8,235 bases of DNA from Sulfurimonas sp. (GTDB taxonomy: Bacteria; Campylobacterota; Campylobacteria; Campylobacterales; Sulfurimonadaceae), in NCBI GenBank assembly GCA_021648465.1, contig JAKISR010000071.1, positions 1-8,235 of the forward strand, in the 5' to 3' direction. A program made the position numbers and the translations under genes. Position 1 is the first letter of the stretch, and the number at the start of each line of letters is the position of its first letter. Below, piece by piece: positions 1-6,450 of this stretch. Below the pieces are notes generated by a model. The model was not told the origin of the DNA, did no database searches, and saw only the letters and a list, made by a program, of their open reading frames with translations.

Positions 1-129
1 TTACTAAGGATGGAGTCAAAAAAATAATAAATGATTTTATAGCCTAATTTGGTGCTTCTGGATTCAAAAAAAGATGAGTTTCTTATAAGCTTAGAGGTGT
101 CGGCAAAGTTATGGAATTATTTGGGTTAA
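1..129 (+). pseudogene. 3' end of an unrecognised upstream gene, possibly frameshifted
   Basis: Reading from position 3, the sequence encodes TKDGVKKIINDFIA and stops at TAA 45-47. From 43 in the next frame (+1), another coding-like stretch of 28 residues runs to TAA 127-129; it includes LLDSKKDEFLISLEVSAKLW. Both pieces look like real protein, and skipping one base near 45 would join them into one C-terminus. Either a gene ends at 47 and the rest is chance, or a single-base insertion (mutation or assembly error) has broken the end of a longer gene. VWA/DUF2201-type genes often follow a MoxR-like AAA+ ATPase, so such a gene is expected here, but this tail shows no motif that identifies it. 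Confidence 0.35.
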
Positions 130-161
130 TAATCATACACCTCATTTTTAAAATCATAAGA

Positions 162-167
162 TATAAT
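162..167 (+). promoter_or_regulatory. Predicted -10 element for the VWA-like gene
   Basis: A perfect TATAAT lies in an AT-rich stretch after the upstream stop at 127-129. Transcription would start near 174, giving a leader of only about 15 nt before the ATG at 189. No good -35 box is visible, which is usual for sigma-70 promoters in Campylobacterota. No Shine-Dalgarno sequence is evident in the short leader. Confidence 0.45.
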
Positions 168-188
168 TAACAAAAAAAGTATTATTCA

Positions 189-1352
189 ATGCAAATAGAA
201 TTCAAAATCTCAAAAGCCAAAGCTAAGCTTTTAGTTGATTATCCGCTTTTTGGAACAATTGCCTCAAAACTAGAGTTGGTTTTAAATAATGATATACAGA
301 GTTTTAATAGTAATGGGATAAAACTAGAGTATAGCAGTGATTTTTTTCAAAGATTAACTTTATCTCAAATGGAGTTTGTATTTGCAAATGGTGCGATGCA
401 TGCCTCACTTGCTTATAAATCTCGCAAAAACAATAGAAGTGGTTGGTTATGGCAGTTAGCAACTGATTATGCAATAAATGATATGTTAGTTGAAAATGGT
501 ATGGATAAACCAGATGAAGCATACTACTCAAAAAGATTTAGTGGGCTTTATGCAGAAGAAATTTACGCTGAGCTAAAAGCTGATATAAATTTAGATAGTT
601 TCAATGAATCCAGTCAAAGTTCAGAAGTTAATGGACTCGAAGAGTCTAGCGTATGTAATTTAACAGACAAAAAATTAATTGATGAAGTTAAACAAATACA
701 ATTAACGAAAGAATCTAAAAATCTAAATCTCCAAGATGAACAACTCTTTGAAGAGTTTGCAAAAGCAACATTTCAAGCAGAGATAAAAGGTGGAGAGATT
801 ATACAAGGGATAGATAGATTTTTTACTTTAAATTATGATGGTAAAATTGACTGGAGAGATGAGTTAAAAATTGCTATTGATAAATTTCATAAAGATGACT
901 ATATTCTTATGCCACCAAATAAAAAATTCTTACATTTAGGTATATATTTACCATCATGCAAGACTCAAAGATTTAAGCTTGTTATAGCAGTAGATAGCTC
1001 TAGTTCAATTGATGAAGAGTTATTGAATCTGTTTTTAAGTGAGTTAAATTTTCTTATGAATACAATTGCAAATTATCAAATAGAGCTATTGATTTGTGAT
1101 GATAAAATACAATCACATAAAACTTTTTATAGTGGAGATATTTTAGAGGTTGATTTAAAAGGTGCAGGAGCTACAGATTTTAGACCTGTTTTTGAGTTTA
1201 TTGAAGATGAGTTAAGTGATATTAAATTACTTCTGTATTTTACGGATTTAGACGGTATTTTTCCAAAAGTAAATCCAAATTATGATGTAAAATGGATTTG
1301 TTTAAAAGAAACAAGTGTCCCTTTTGGAGAGCTTATAATTTTAAAAAATTAA
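189..1352 (+). CDS. VWA-like domain protein with degenerate metallopeptidase-like N-terminal domain (DUF2201 type)
   Basis: The 387-residue protein has two parts. Residues about 1-130 resemble the putative metallopeptidase domain found in front of DUF2201 VWA-like domains: a helix ending H71-x7-R79, then the conserved ATDYAIND block (91-98) and a 'GLYAEEIYAEL' segment (119-129). The expected HExxH zinc motif reads N67-G68-A69-M70-H71, so the first His and the catalytic Glu are missing. Residues about 130-200 form a polar, low-conservation linker. Residues about 262-387 form the VWA-like domain with a MIDAS-type DxSxS (D269, S271, S273), a Thr in GATDF (T329) and an Asp in FTDLDG (D353), so metal-dependent ligand binding looks intact. 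No signal peptide or membrane segment is seen, so it is probably cytoplasmic. Relatives usually work beside a MoxR-type AAA+ ATPase in protein or cofactor assembly, but the actual role is unknown. An in-frame stop at 168-170 and no other start codon before 189 fix the ATG. Confidence 0.8.
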   Translation: MQIEFKISKAKAKLLVDYPLFGTIASKLELVLNNDIQSFNSNGIKLEYSSDFFQRLTLSQMEFVFANGAMHASLAYKSRKNNRSGWLWQLATDYAINDMLVENGMDKPDEAYYSKRFSGLYAEEIYAELKADINLDSFNESSQSSEVNGLEESSVCNLTDKKLIDEVKQIQLTKESKNLNLQDEQLFEEFAKATFQAEIKGGEIIQGIDRFFTLNYDGKIDWRDELKIAIDKFHKDDYILMPPNKKFLHLGIYLPSCKTQRFKLVIAVDSSSSIDEELLNLFLSELNFLMNTIANYQIELLICDDKIQSHKTFYSGDILEVDLKGAGATDFRPVFEFIEDELSDIKLLLYFTDLDGIFPKVNPNYDVKWICLKETSVPFGELIILKN

Positions 1353-1366
1353 TTAAAATTAATTTT
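1345..1366. terminator. Weak AT-only hairpin between convergent genes
   Basis: The arms aaaattaa (1345-1352) and ttaatttt (1359-1366) are perfectly complementary around a 6-nt loop. The hairpin sits on the convergent stop codons of the VWA-like and GGDEF genes and could terminate both strands. It has no G-C pairs, so its stability is doubtful. Confidence 0.25.
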
Positions 1367-2593
1367 ATTTCCACCACTGTTTTTAGCTTCAAAAAGTAGC
1401 ATATCTGCTTGATTTATATTTTCTTGAAATGTATCTTCTTGTTGTGTTGCTAAACCTACTGATATAGTAAATTTTATCTCATTTATATTATCACTAATTA
1501 TTACTGATTTTTCCACCTTGTCTCTTAAATCTTCTAGGACACTTAAGGCATTTTGTGAATTTATATTTTTTAAGAGTACGCAGAATTCTTCTCCAGTAAA
1601 TCGTGTAACAATATCATTTTGTTTAGTATTTATTCTTAAAATCTCAGAAAAGCTAACTATTGTTTTATCGGCGATTTCGTGACTGTAGGTATCACTTATC
1701 TTTTTGAAATGATCTATGGCTATCATTGCTATCGCAAAGTTTTCACTATTTTGCACGGCATTATCAAAATATATTTGTGCATTTTTTAAAAAATACCTAC
1801 GATTATAAAGACCGGTTAAAAAATCTCTATTTGAATAATTTGTAATTAGATGAATATTTTCTAAAGCTTCAATAGCATTATTTACTCTACATGAAAATTC
1901 CTCTTTTGAAAATGGCTTTTTAATATAATCATTAGCTCCTTGTTTTAAAAAGAGAGCAATCACTTCATCTTTTTCATTTGAAGATACAGCGATGATGCTA
2001 AGCGCATTTTTATTATATATTTGACGTATTTTGCTTGTAAGTTCAACTCCATCCATTACAGGCATATTATAGTCTGTTAAAACAAGTGAGATATCGGAAT
2101 TTGTCTCTAGTATATTAATAGCTTCTTCCCCATGAGCAACAGCAATTACATTAAAAAATAGATTTTCTAACATATCTCTCATAAACATTCTAAATAGCAT
2201 AGAATCATCTACAACTAATATCTTATGATTCTGATTTTTTTGTAATCTTTTTATACTGTTAATAATATAATTAATATCATTAGCACCACGCTTGTTGACA
2301 TAATCAATGATATTTTTTTTAAGTAGGGTTTTTCTTAAATCTTTATCAACATTGCCACTTAAAATAATTACACGATTGCCATTTTTTAGTGCATAATCAA
2401 CAATCTCACCATTTGGAGCATCAGGAAGATTTAAATCAAGTAAAGTTAAAAAATAATCGTATCTTTTTAAAAAGAGTTTTGCTTCAGATAGTTGATAAGC
2501 GATATCTATCTCAATATCAATTTCGGAAGTAATTTTTTTAGTGATAAGTTTTGCTAAAGTTTTGTTATCTTCTACAATTAGTATTCTTTGCAT
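1349..2593 (-). CDS. Response regulator with two receiver domains and a degenerate GGDEF domain
   Basis: The 414-residue protein has the order REC-REC-GGDEF (PleD-like). REC1 (about 1-118) keeps the acidic pair E8/D9, phospho-acceptor D53 and K101. REC2 (about 123-245) keeps D129/D130, phospho-acceptor D174 in TDYNMP, S204/S205 and K226-P227. The GGDEF domain starts at the usual DFLTGLYNRR (257-266) but is altered where it matters. The metal-binding first Asp of DIDHFK is A292 (AIDHFK), the ND that contacts guanine is S300-D301, the GH is S304-H305, and the signature reads T333-G334-E335-E336-F337. The RxxD inhibitory site is K324-Q-N-D327. Diguanylate cyclase activity therefore looks doubtful; it may act as a phosphorylation-dependent binding or scaffold protein. 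It is predicted to be soluble. An AGAGGAT ribosome site (2605-2611) lies 11 nt before the ATG. No sensor kinase is adjacent. Confidence 0.9.
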   Translation of the reverse strand: MQRILIVEDNKTLAKLITKKITSEIDIEIDIAYQLSEAKLFLKRYDYFLTLLDLNLPDAPNGEIVDYALKNGNRVIILSGNVDKDLRKTLLKKNIIDYVNKRGANDINYIINSIKRLQKNQNHKILVVDDSMLFRMFMRDMLENLFFNVIAVAHGEEAINILETNSDISLVLTDYNMPVMDGVELTSKIRQIYNKNALSIIAVSSNEKDEVIALFLKQGANDYIKKPFSKEEFSCRVNNAIEALENIHLITNYSNRDFLTGLYNRRYFLKNAQIYFDNAVQNSENFAIAMIAIDHFKKISDTYSHEIADKTIVSFSEILRINTKQNDIVTRFTGEEFCVLLKNINSQNALSVLEDLRDKVEKSVIISDNINEIKFTISVGLATQQEDTFQENINQADMLLFEAKNSGGNKINFN

Positions 2594-2604
2594 TATTTAT
2601 AAAC

Positions 2605-2611
2605 ATCCTCT
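2605..2611 (-). promoter_or_regulatory. Ribosome binding site of the GGDEF response regulator
   Basis: The minus strand reads AGAGGAT 11 nt before the ATG at 2593, a good Shine-Dalgarno match. It supports this start and contrasts with the divergent helicase gene, which has none. Confidence 0.6.
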
Positions 2612-2623
2612 TAATTTTTTTAT

Positions 2624-2636
2624 ATTATAGTATAAT
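2624..2636. promoter_or_regulatory. Symmetric bidirectional promoter between the GGDEF regulator and the helicase
   Basis: The sequence attata-g-tataat holds two perfect -10 hexamers back to back: TATAAT on the plus strand at 2631-2636, and TATAAT on the minus strand at 2629-2624. The plus-strand start would fall at about 2642-2644, on the helicase ATG itself. The minus-strand start would fall near 2617, leaving a leader of about 24 nt with a Shine-Dalgarno site. The two polymerase sites overlap, so the genes may compete for initiation. Confidence 0.55.
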
Positions 2637-2641
2637 TTTTT

Positions 2642-3910
2642 ATGAATTATACAGAAGCTATCATAGGAAAATTAAAAAAAAAACAAAATATATTTTTGAC
2701 AGGTGGGGCAGGAGTCGGTAAAACAACAATTACAAAAAATATTATAATAGAGTATGAAAAAGAGGCAAGAAAAGTTGCTAAACTTGCTTCAACTGGAATG
2801 GCAGCAACCCTTATAAATGGACAAACACTTCATAGTTTTTTAGATTTAGGAATTGCAAATAATTTAAGTGAATTAGAGAAAAATTCTAAATTAGAGATAA
2901 GTAAAAAAATAAAAAAAATTCTTTGTAGTATAGATTTAATCGTTATAGATGAAATTTCAATGGTAAGTGATACTCTTTTAGAGATGATTAAATTTAGACT
3001 TACTCAAGCTAGTTTTTCTGGCTCACTTCTTGTTGTTGGTGACTTTTTACAACTCCCTCCAGTTGTTCGTGGATATAATGAAGTTAAGTTTGCATTTGAG
3101 TCATCTTCATGGAGAGGGTTTGAGTTTGAAATTATAGAACTAACCCATATTTATAGAACTGACGATAAGTACTTTATAGACTTACTCTCACATGTAAGAG
3201 ATGGTTTTGTAAATGAAAGTATACACAATAATCTAAATGAGTTTATAAAACCCTTACCAGAAGATTTAAGTGAGTTTACATTTTTGTTTGGAAAAAATAA
3301 CTCTGCATCAAAACATAATAAAAATCAATTAGAATTTGTTGATAGTGAACTGTTTGTAAAAGAGGCTCAAATAGTCAAACATCTAAAGAGTGCGAAAGAT
3401 TTAGATATAGAGCGATTTATTTGTGATGCAAGAATTGAAAAAGAGTTAGAGTTAAAGATAGGAGTTCCAGTTCTTTTTACAAGAAATGCTTGGAACTATT
3501 TTAATGGCGAGCGTGGTATTGTTATAAATGTGGATAGTAGTTTCGTATACGTACAAAAGAGTGATGGAGTTATTGTAAAACTAGAAGCAATTTCACAGAG
3601 TAAAAGTATATGGAGGGAAAAAAGTATAAGTGGTAAAAAAGAGATAATTGAAGAATCTATTTTTAGTGTTTATCAATTTCCTATAAAACTTGCTTATGCC
3701 ATAACTATTCATAAATCTCAAGGTATGTCCATAGAGGATTTAATAATTGAAACAAATGAAATTTTTGCACCATCACAGTTTTATGTTGCAATTTCAAGAA
3801 GCTCAAATCCAAAAAGATTAAACTTGATTGCACCAGCAAAACAGTGGAGAGATATAGTATTTGTAAACCATAAAGCACTAAAGTTTGTAAAGATGAATAG
3901 AGCTTGTTAA
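2642..3910 (+). CDS. Pif1/RecD-like SF1B DNA helicase (AAA_30 type)
   Basis: The 422-residue ATPase has the full set of SF1B helicase motifs. They are Walker A GGAGVGKT (21-28), motif Ia TGMAA (51-55) with TLHSFL (62-67), Walker B DEISM (103-107), motif III GDFLQLPPV (133-141), motif IV YRT (171-173), motif V TIHKSQG (355-361) and motif VI YVAISR (381-386) with the arginine finger R386. Residues about 273-317 look like the SH3-type 2B insertion (ERGIVINV). Family members move 5' to 3' on single-stranded DNA and act in replication, recombination or G-quadruplex removal; the precise role here is unknown. It is a minimal form with no extra N- or C-terminal domain. An in-frame stop at 2633-2635 leaves ATG 2642 as the only start that preserves Walker A. 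No ribosome site precedes it, and the promoter lies so close that the mRNA may be leaderless. The last 7 bases overlap the permease gene. Confidence 0.9.
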   Translation: MNYTEAIIGKLKKKQNIFLTGGAGVGKTTITKNIIIEYEKEARKVAKLASTGMAATLINGQTLHSFLDLGIANNLSELEKNSKLEISKKIKKILCSIDLIVIDEISMVSDTLLEMIKFRLTQASFSGSLLVVGDFLQLPPVVRGYNEVKFAFESSSWRGFEFEIIELTHIYRTDDKYFIDLLSHVRDGFVNESIHNNLNEFIKPLPEDLSEFTFLFGKNNSASKHNKNQLEFVDSELFVKEAQIVKHLKSAKDLDIERFICDARIEKELELKIGVPVLFTRNAWNYFNGERGIVINVDSSFVYVQKSDGVIVKLEAISQSKSIWREKSISGKKEIIEESIFSVYQFPIKLAYAITIHKSQGMSIEDLIIETNEIFAPSQFYVAISRSSNPKRLNLIAPAKQWRDIVFVNHKALKFVKMNRAC

Positions 3911-4794
3911 GTAGAGTGGATAGTGGCATACTTTTTATGCTTGGAAGTGCATTAATTTCAGCATTTAGTGGTGCAATTACAAAAATTTTATCTGAGGATA
4001 TGAGTGCTTTAGAAATCGTATTTTTTCGTAATGTTATTGGAGTGATTGCTATATCTTATGCTCTAAAACATACAGCTCTAAAACAAAAAGGTGGTAAATT
4101 TCACATGCTATTTATGCGTGGTTTACTCGGTTTTTTAGCAATGATACTTTATTTTTATACCATTACAACTATCCCACTTGGAGAGGCAATAACACTAAAT
4201 AAAACTTCCCCCCTATTTGTTTCACTTTTAGCTTATTTTGTACTAAAAGAGCATCTAAGCACAAGTACTATCTTTGCTGTAATTATAGGTTTTTTAGGTA
4301 TAGTTTTTATAGCTAAACCATTTGGAATGAATGTATCATATGTGCATTTCTTAGGAGTTTTAGGTGGTTTTTTTGCAGCAGCGGCTTATACAACTATAAA
4401 AAAGATAAAAGATATATATGATTCAAGAGTTATTGTTTTATCTTTTGTAATTATTGGTACTATTATTCCAGGAGTTTTGTTTTTAGTAGCTCCTTATGTT
4501 CAAGCTCCTAAGGCTATAAATTTTTTATTTCCTATATTTCATATGCCTGAGAATTTATATATTTGGATGCTTATAATTGCAATGGCGATGATTTCTACAC
4601 TCTCACAATGGTTACTTACAAAAGCTTATAGTGCATCAAATGTAAGTATAGTAGGTGTGATTAGTTATACAAATATTCCTTTTGCTATAGGTTTTGGTTG
4701 GATGTTAGGTGATGCATTGCCTGATTTTTTAATATATGTAGGGATAGGTTTAATTATTTTAGGTGGTGTTTTAGTTGGGATGAATAAAAAATGA
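3904..4794 (+). CDS. DMT superfamily permease with two EamA domains
   Basis: This 296-residue inner-membrane protein has about ten hydrophobic segments (roughly residues 8-28, 37-54, 68-88, 92-113, 121-138, 146-163, 176-198, 218-236, 245-268 and 274-292). They are arranged as two EamA repeats, the architecture of 10-TMS drug/metabolite transporters. The first repeat has the typical 'PLGEAITLNKTSPLFVSLLA' segment (91-110) followed by a charged LKEHLS turn. The substrate cannot be read from sequence. The start is uncertain: TTG 3904 overlaps the helicase stop by 7 bases, GTG 3916 would give a protein 4 residues shorter, and ATG 3937 would cut into the first helix. None has a strong ribosome site, so translation is probably coupled to the helicase. 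The gene ends 4 bases before the convergent orphan gene. Confidence 0.85.
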   Translation: MLSRVDSGILFMLGSALISAFSGAITKILSEDMSALEIVFFRNVIGVIAISYALKHTALKQKGGKFHMLFMRGLLGFLAMILYFYTITTIPLGEAITLNKTSPLFVSLLAYFVLKEHLSTSTIFAVIIGFLGIVFIAKPFGMNVSYVHFLGVLGGFFAAAAYTTIKKIKDIYDSRVIVLSFVIIGTIIPGVLFLVAPYVQAPKAINFLFPIFHMPENLYIWMLIIAMAMISTLSQWLLTKAYSASNVSIVGVISYTNIPFAIGFGWMLGDALPDFLIYVGIGLIILGGVLVGMNKK

Positions 4795-4798
4795 GAAT

Positions 4799-5509
4799 TT
4801 AAAATTCAAAAGCTTTAAAATTTCCTTTTGGAGAGAGTATAATTATTTTATTAAATTTTTGTTTTTCTAATTTAATACTCTTTAGTTGTCTAAAGTCTTC
4901 ACTATCTAAGCCATAAATTATAGAATCTACTAAAATCAACCACCATTCATCATATATATGAAAATTTTTATCAATCTTTTTGTCTTTTTCATCAATAACT
5001 AGCTGAATATTTTTATGAAGTTCATCTACTACCCAGAAAAAATTATTATTACAGCCAGTAAAAAAGTATGGCTTGTTTTTTTTATCAATAGGAGTAAAAG
5101 TCAATATTAAATAATCAGAGATAGTATAAGATTTAGTTTTTGATATATTATAAGTATGTTTTTTTAAAATTCTTTTGATTTTTTTAATAATATATGTTTT
5201 GTTTTGAATTTCCAAAGGCTTAGAGATTGTAATCGCGATAGATGTTGAGTTTGAGTAGTATTTATATTCAAAAGTAGAGATAATTTTTTTTATATATTTT
5301 ATAAGAGGTATCTCAAAGTTTTCTATACTTATGATATGTTCATTATTGATATGATTGCTATTAAGTCGTCTAACTTCAACTGCTATTTTTTTATCAAGAA
5401 GAAAATCAGGAGTTACATTTCCAAGAGGCTCATATTCTATTTCTGTATGCTCTAATGATAGTAAATACTTTTTTGCTCTCGTCTCATCTCTATTTTCTTG
5501 TTTGTTCAT
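4799..5509 (-). CDS. Hypothetical protein with PD-(D/E)XK nuclease-like N-terminus
   Basis: I do not recognise this 236-residue protein by name. Its first 50 residues suggest the restriction-endonuclease fold: a charged helix with E5/E9 (ENRDETRAKKYL), then V32-T33-P34-D35-F36, a short hairpin, and A43-V44-E45-V46-R47-R48-L49. This fits the pattern PD-x9-ExK with Arg in place of the catalytic Lys. The middle (about 65-150) is rich in Lys and Ile with predicted alternating strands and helices. The C-terminal part has a distinctive EWWLILVDSIIYG block (about 188-200), which suggests a conserved family. No signal peptide or membrane helix is seen. It may be a nucleic-acid enzyme or a defence-related orphan, but that is inference from fold hints only. 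The gene stands alone: convergent with the permease, with its own upstream promoter region and a weak ribosome site. Confidence 0.7.
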   Translation of the reverse strand: MNKQENRDETRAKKYLLSLEHTEIEYEPLGNVTPDFLLDKKIAVEVRRLNSNHINNEHIISIENFEIPLIKYIKKIISTFEYKYYSNSTSIAITISKPLEIQNKTYIIKKIKRILKKHTYNISKTKSYTISDYLILTFTPIDKKNKPYFFTGCNNNFFWVVDELHKNIQLVIDEKDKKIDKNFHIYDEWWLILVDSIIYGLDSEDFRQLKSIKLEKQKFNKIIILSPKGNFKAFEF

Positions 5510-5540
5510 AATATAATTTTACTCTAAAAAAAATAAAAAT

Positions 5541-5576
5541 AGTATATTTTTACATTTGTATTTTATATATAGTATA
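5541..5576 (-). promoter_or_regulatory. Tandem predicted -10 elements for the PD-(D/E)XK-like gene
   Basis: The minus strand has TATACT at 5546-5541 and again at 5576-5571. Both sit within an exact 8-base repeat (atagtata on the plus strand, at 5539-5546 and 5569-5576) spaced 30 bp apart. The proximal one would start transcription near 5534, about 25 nt before the ATG at 5509. AT richness makes chance matches common. Confidence 0.35.
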
Positions 5577-5636
5577 GACATACAAAAGGATTTAATTTAA
5601 GATTGAAGTTTAGTATGTAGAGAAGAAATTGAAAAA

Positions 5637-5662
5637 TTAATTCTCACAAAAGTGAGAGTTAA
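5637..5662 (-). terminator. Intrinsic terminator of ahpC
   Basis: An 11-bp stem (5637-5647 with 5652-5662, one G-T wobble) closes an aaaa/tttt tetraloop. On the minus strand it is followed by a T run (5636-5632), the classic Rho-independent layout. It lies 15 bases past the ahpC stop and stops transcription before the next minus-strand gene. No T run follows on the plus strand. Confidence 0.85.
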
Positions 5663-5676
5663 TAAAGAAAGAATGA

Positions 5677-6273
5677 TTATAAATCACCTTTATGTTTGCC
5701 AAGATACTCAGCAACACCTTCAGTAGTGGCTTTCATACCTTCATCACCTTTTATCCAACCAGCAGGACAAACTTCACCATGCTCATCAGTAAACTGCATT
5801 GTATCTACCATTCTTAACATCTCATCAATGTTACGACCAAGAGGTAGGTCATTTATAACAGCGTGACGAATAACTCCTTTGTTATCTATTAGAAATGATC
5901 CACGAAGTGCTACTGCACCATCAAGAAGAACATCATAATCTTTAGAGATTTGTTTTGTAAGGTCAGCTACTAGAGGATAACCAACTCTACCAATACCACC
6001 ATTATTAATTGGAGTTTCTCTCCACGCAAAGTGAGAAAATTGGCTATCTACAGATACACCGATAACATTAACACCACGATCTTTAAAATCTTTAAGTCTA
6101 TGATCAAAAGCGATAAGTTCAGATGGACATACAAAAGTAAAATCTAAAGGATAGAAGAAAAGTACAGTACCTTTTTCACCAAAGTTCTCACTTAATTTGA
6201 AATCCTCAACGATTGAACCGTCACCTAAAACCGTAGTTGCTGTAAAGTCTGGAGCTTGATTTGTTACTAACAT
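5677..6273 (-). CDS. ahpC: Alkyl hydroperoxide reductase / 2-Cys peroxiredoxin AhpC (TsaA)
   Basis: This cytoplasmic typical 2-Cys peroxiredoxin (AhpC/Prx1 class) reduces H2O2, organic peroxides and peroxynitrite. In this phylum it is normally recycled by thioredoxin rather than AhpF; no ahpF is present here. The peroxidatic Cys is C49 in P42-x3-T46-x2-C49-P50, the resolving Cys is C169 in HGEVCPAGW, and R124 fits the active-site Arg. Its 198 residues match the Helicobacter pylori and Campylobacter jejuni enzymes in length and motif positions. The GGIG loop (92-95) is present, but the C-terminus ends AEYLGKHKGDL without the YF motif of over-oxidation-sensitive peroxiredoxins, so resistance to inactivation is expected. 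A ribosome site AAAAGGT (6287-6281) lies 7 nt before the ATG, and the gene has its own terminator. It diverges from metK across 177 bp. Confidence 0.97.
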   Translation of the reverse strand: MLVTNQAPDFTATTVLGDGSIVEDFKLSENFGEKGTVLFFYPLDFTFVCPSELIAFDHRLKDFKDRGVNVIGVSVDSQFSHFAWRETPINNGGIGRVGYPLVADLTKQISKDYDVLLDGAVALRGSFLIDNKGVIRHAVINDLPLGRNIDEMLRMVDTMQFTDEHGEVCPAGWIKGDEGMKATTEGVAEYLGKHKGDL

Positions 6274-6317
6274 AATATATACCTTTTTTTAAGTTTGTTT
6301 TGTGAAATTTTAACAAA

Positions 6318-6323
6318 ATTATA
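6318..6323 (-). promoter_or_regulatory. Predicted -10 element of ahpC
   Basis: A perfect TATAAT on the minus strand (attata on plus) would start transcription near 6311, giving a leader of about 38 nt. It overlaps a small palindrome, aatttt-aac-aaaatt (6306-6320), that could be an operator; this is weak evidence in AT-rich DNA. Confidence 0.5.
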
Positions 6324-6394
6324 TTAATATTTATCTAATAATTTGGCTATCATTTATGCTTTAAGAAATAATAAATATTTATATTGTAGTTTTT

Positions 6395-6403
6395 TGATAT
6401 ACT
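6395..6403 (+). promoter_or_regulatory. Predicted extended -10 promoter of metK
   Basis: TGATATACT fits an extended -10 element (TGn plus TATACT, 5 of 6 to consensus). Transcription would start near 6410, leaving about 41 nt before the ATG. The leader holds the ribosome site AAGGAAAA (6440-6447) and is too short for a SAM riboswitch. Confidence 0.45.
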
Positions 6404-6450
6404 TCTTTTGGTTTATGAAGCAAGACTTTATAAATCAATAAGGAAAATCG

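Noticed and set aside
40..50. Programmed +1 frameshift in the upstream gene
   Set aside because: The site does not resemble known slippery sequences such as the prfB CUU-UGA-C, and too little of the gene is visible; an ordinary indel is simpler.
304..531. Open frame on the minus strand inside the VWA-like gene
   Set aside because: It lies wholly within a well-supported plus-strand gene, has no ribosome site and encodes a sequence with no recognisable domain.
3705..3929. Open frame on the minus strand at the helicase-permease junction
   Set aside because: It is antisense to the conserved helicase motifs V and VI; its Leu/Ser-rich composition is typical of an antisense shadow.
4795..4807. Palindrome gaattt-a-aaattc as a bidirectional terminator between the permease and the orphan gene
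   Set aside because: The arms are 6 bp with essentially no loop, and it partly overlaps coding sequence; it cannot form a useful hairpin.
4799..5509. Low GC of the PD-(D/E)XK-like gene as evidence of recent transfer
   Set aside because: Hand counts of sample 60-base blocks (about 10 G/C) are similar to blocks in the GGDEF and helicase genes (8-12), so it does not stand out from its left-hand neighbours.
6274..6450. A SAM riboswitch before metK
   Set aside because: The predicted leader is only about 41 nt, very AT-rich, and shows no paired stems of a SAM aptamer or an attached terminator.
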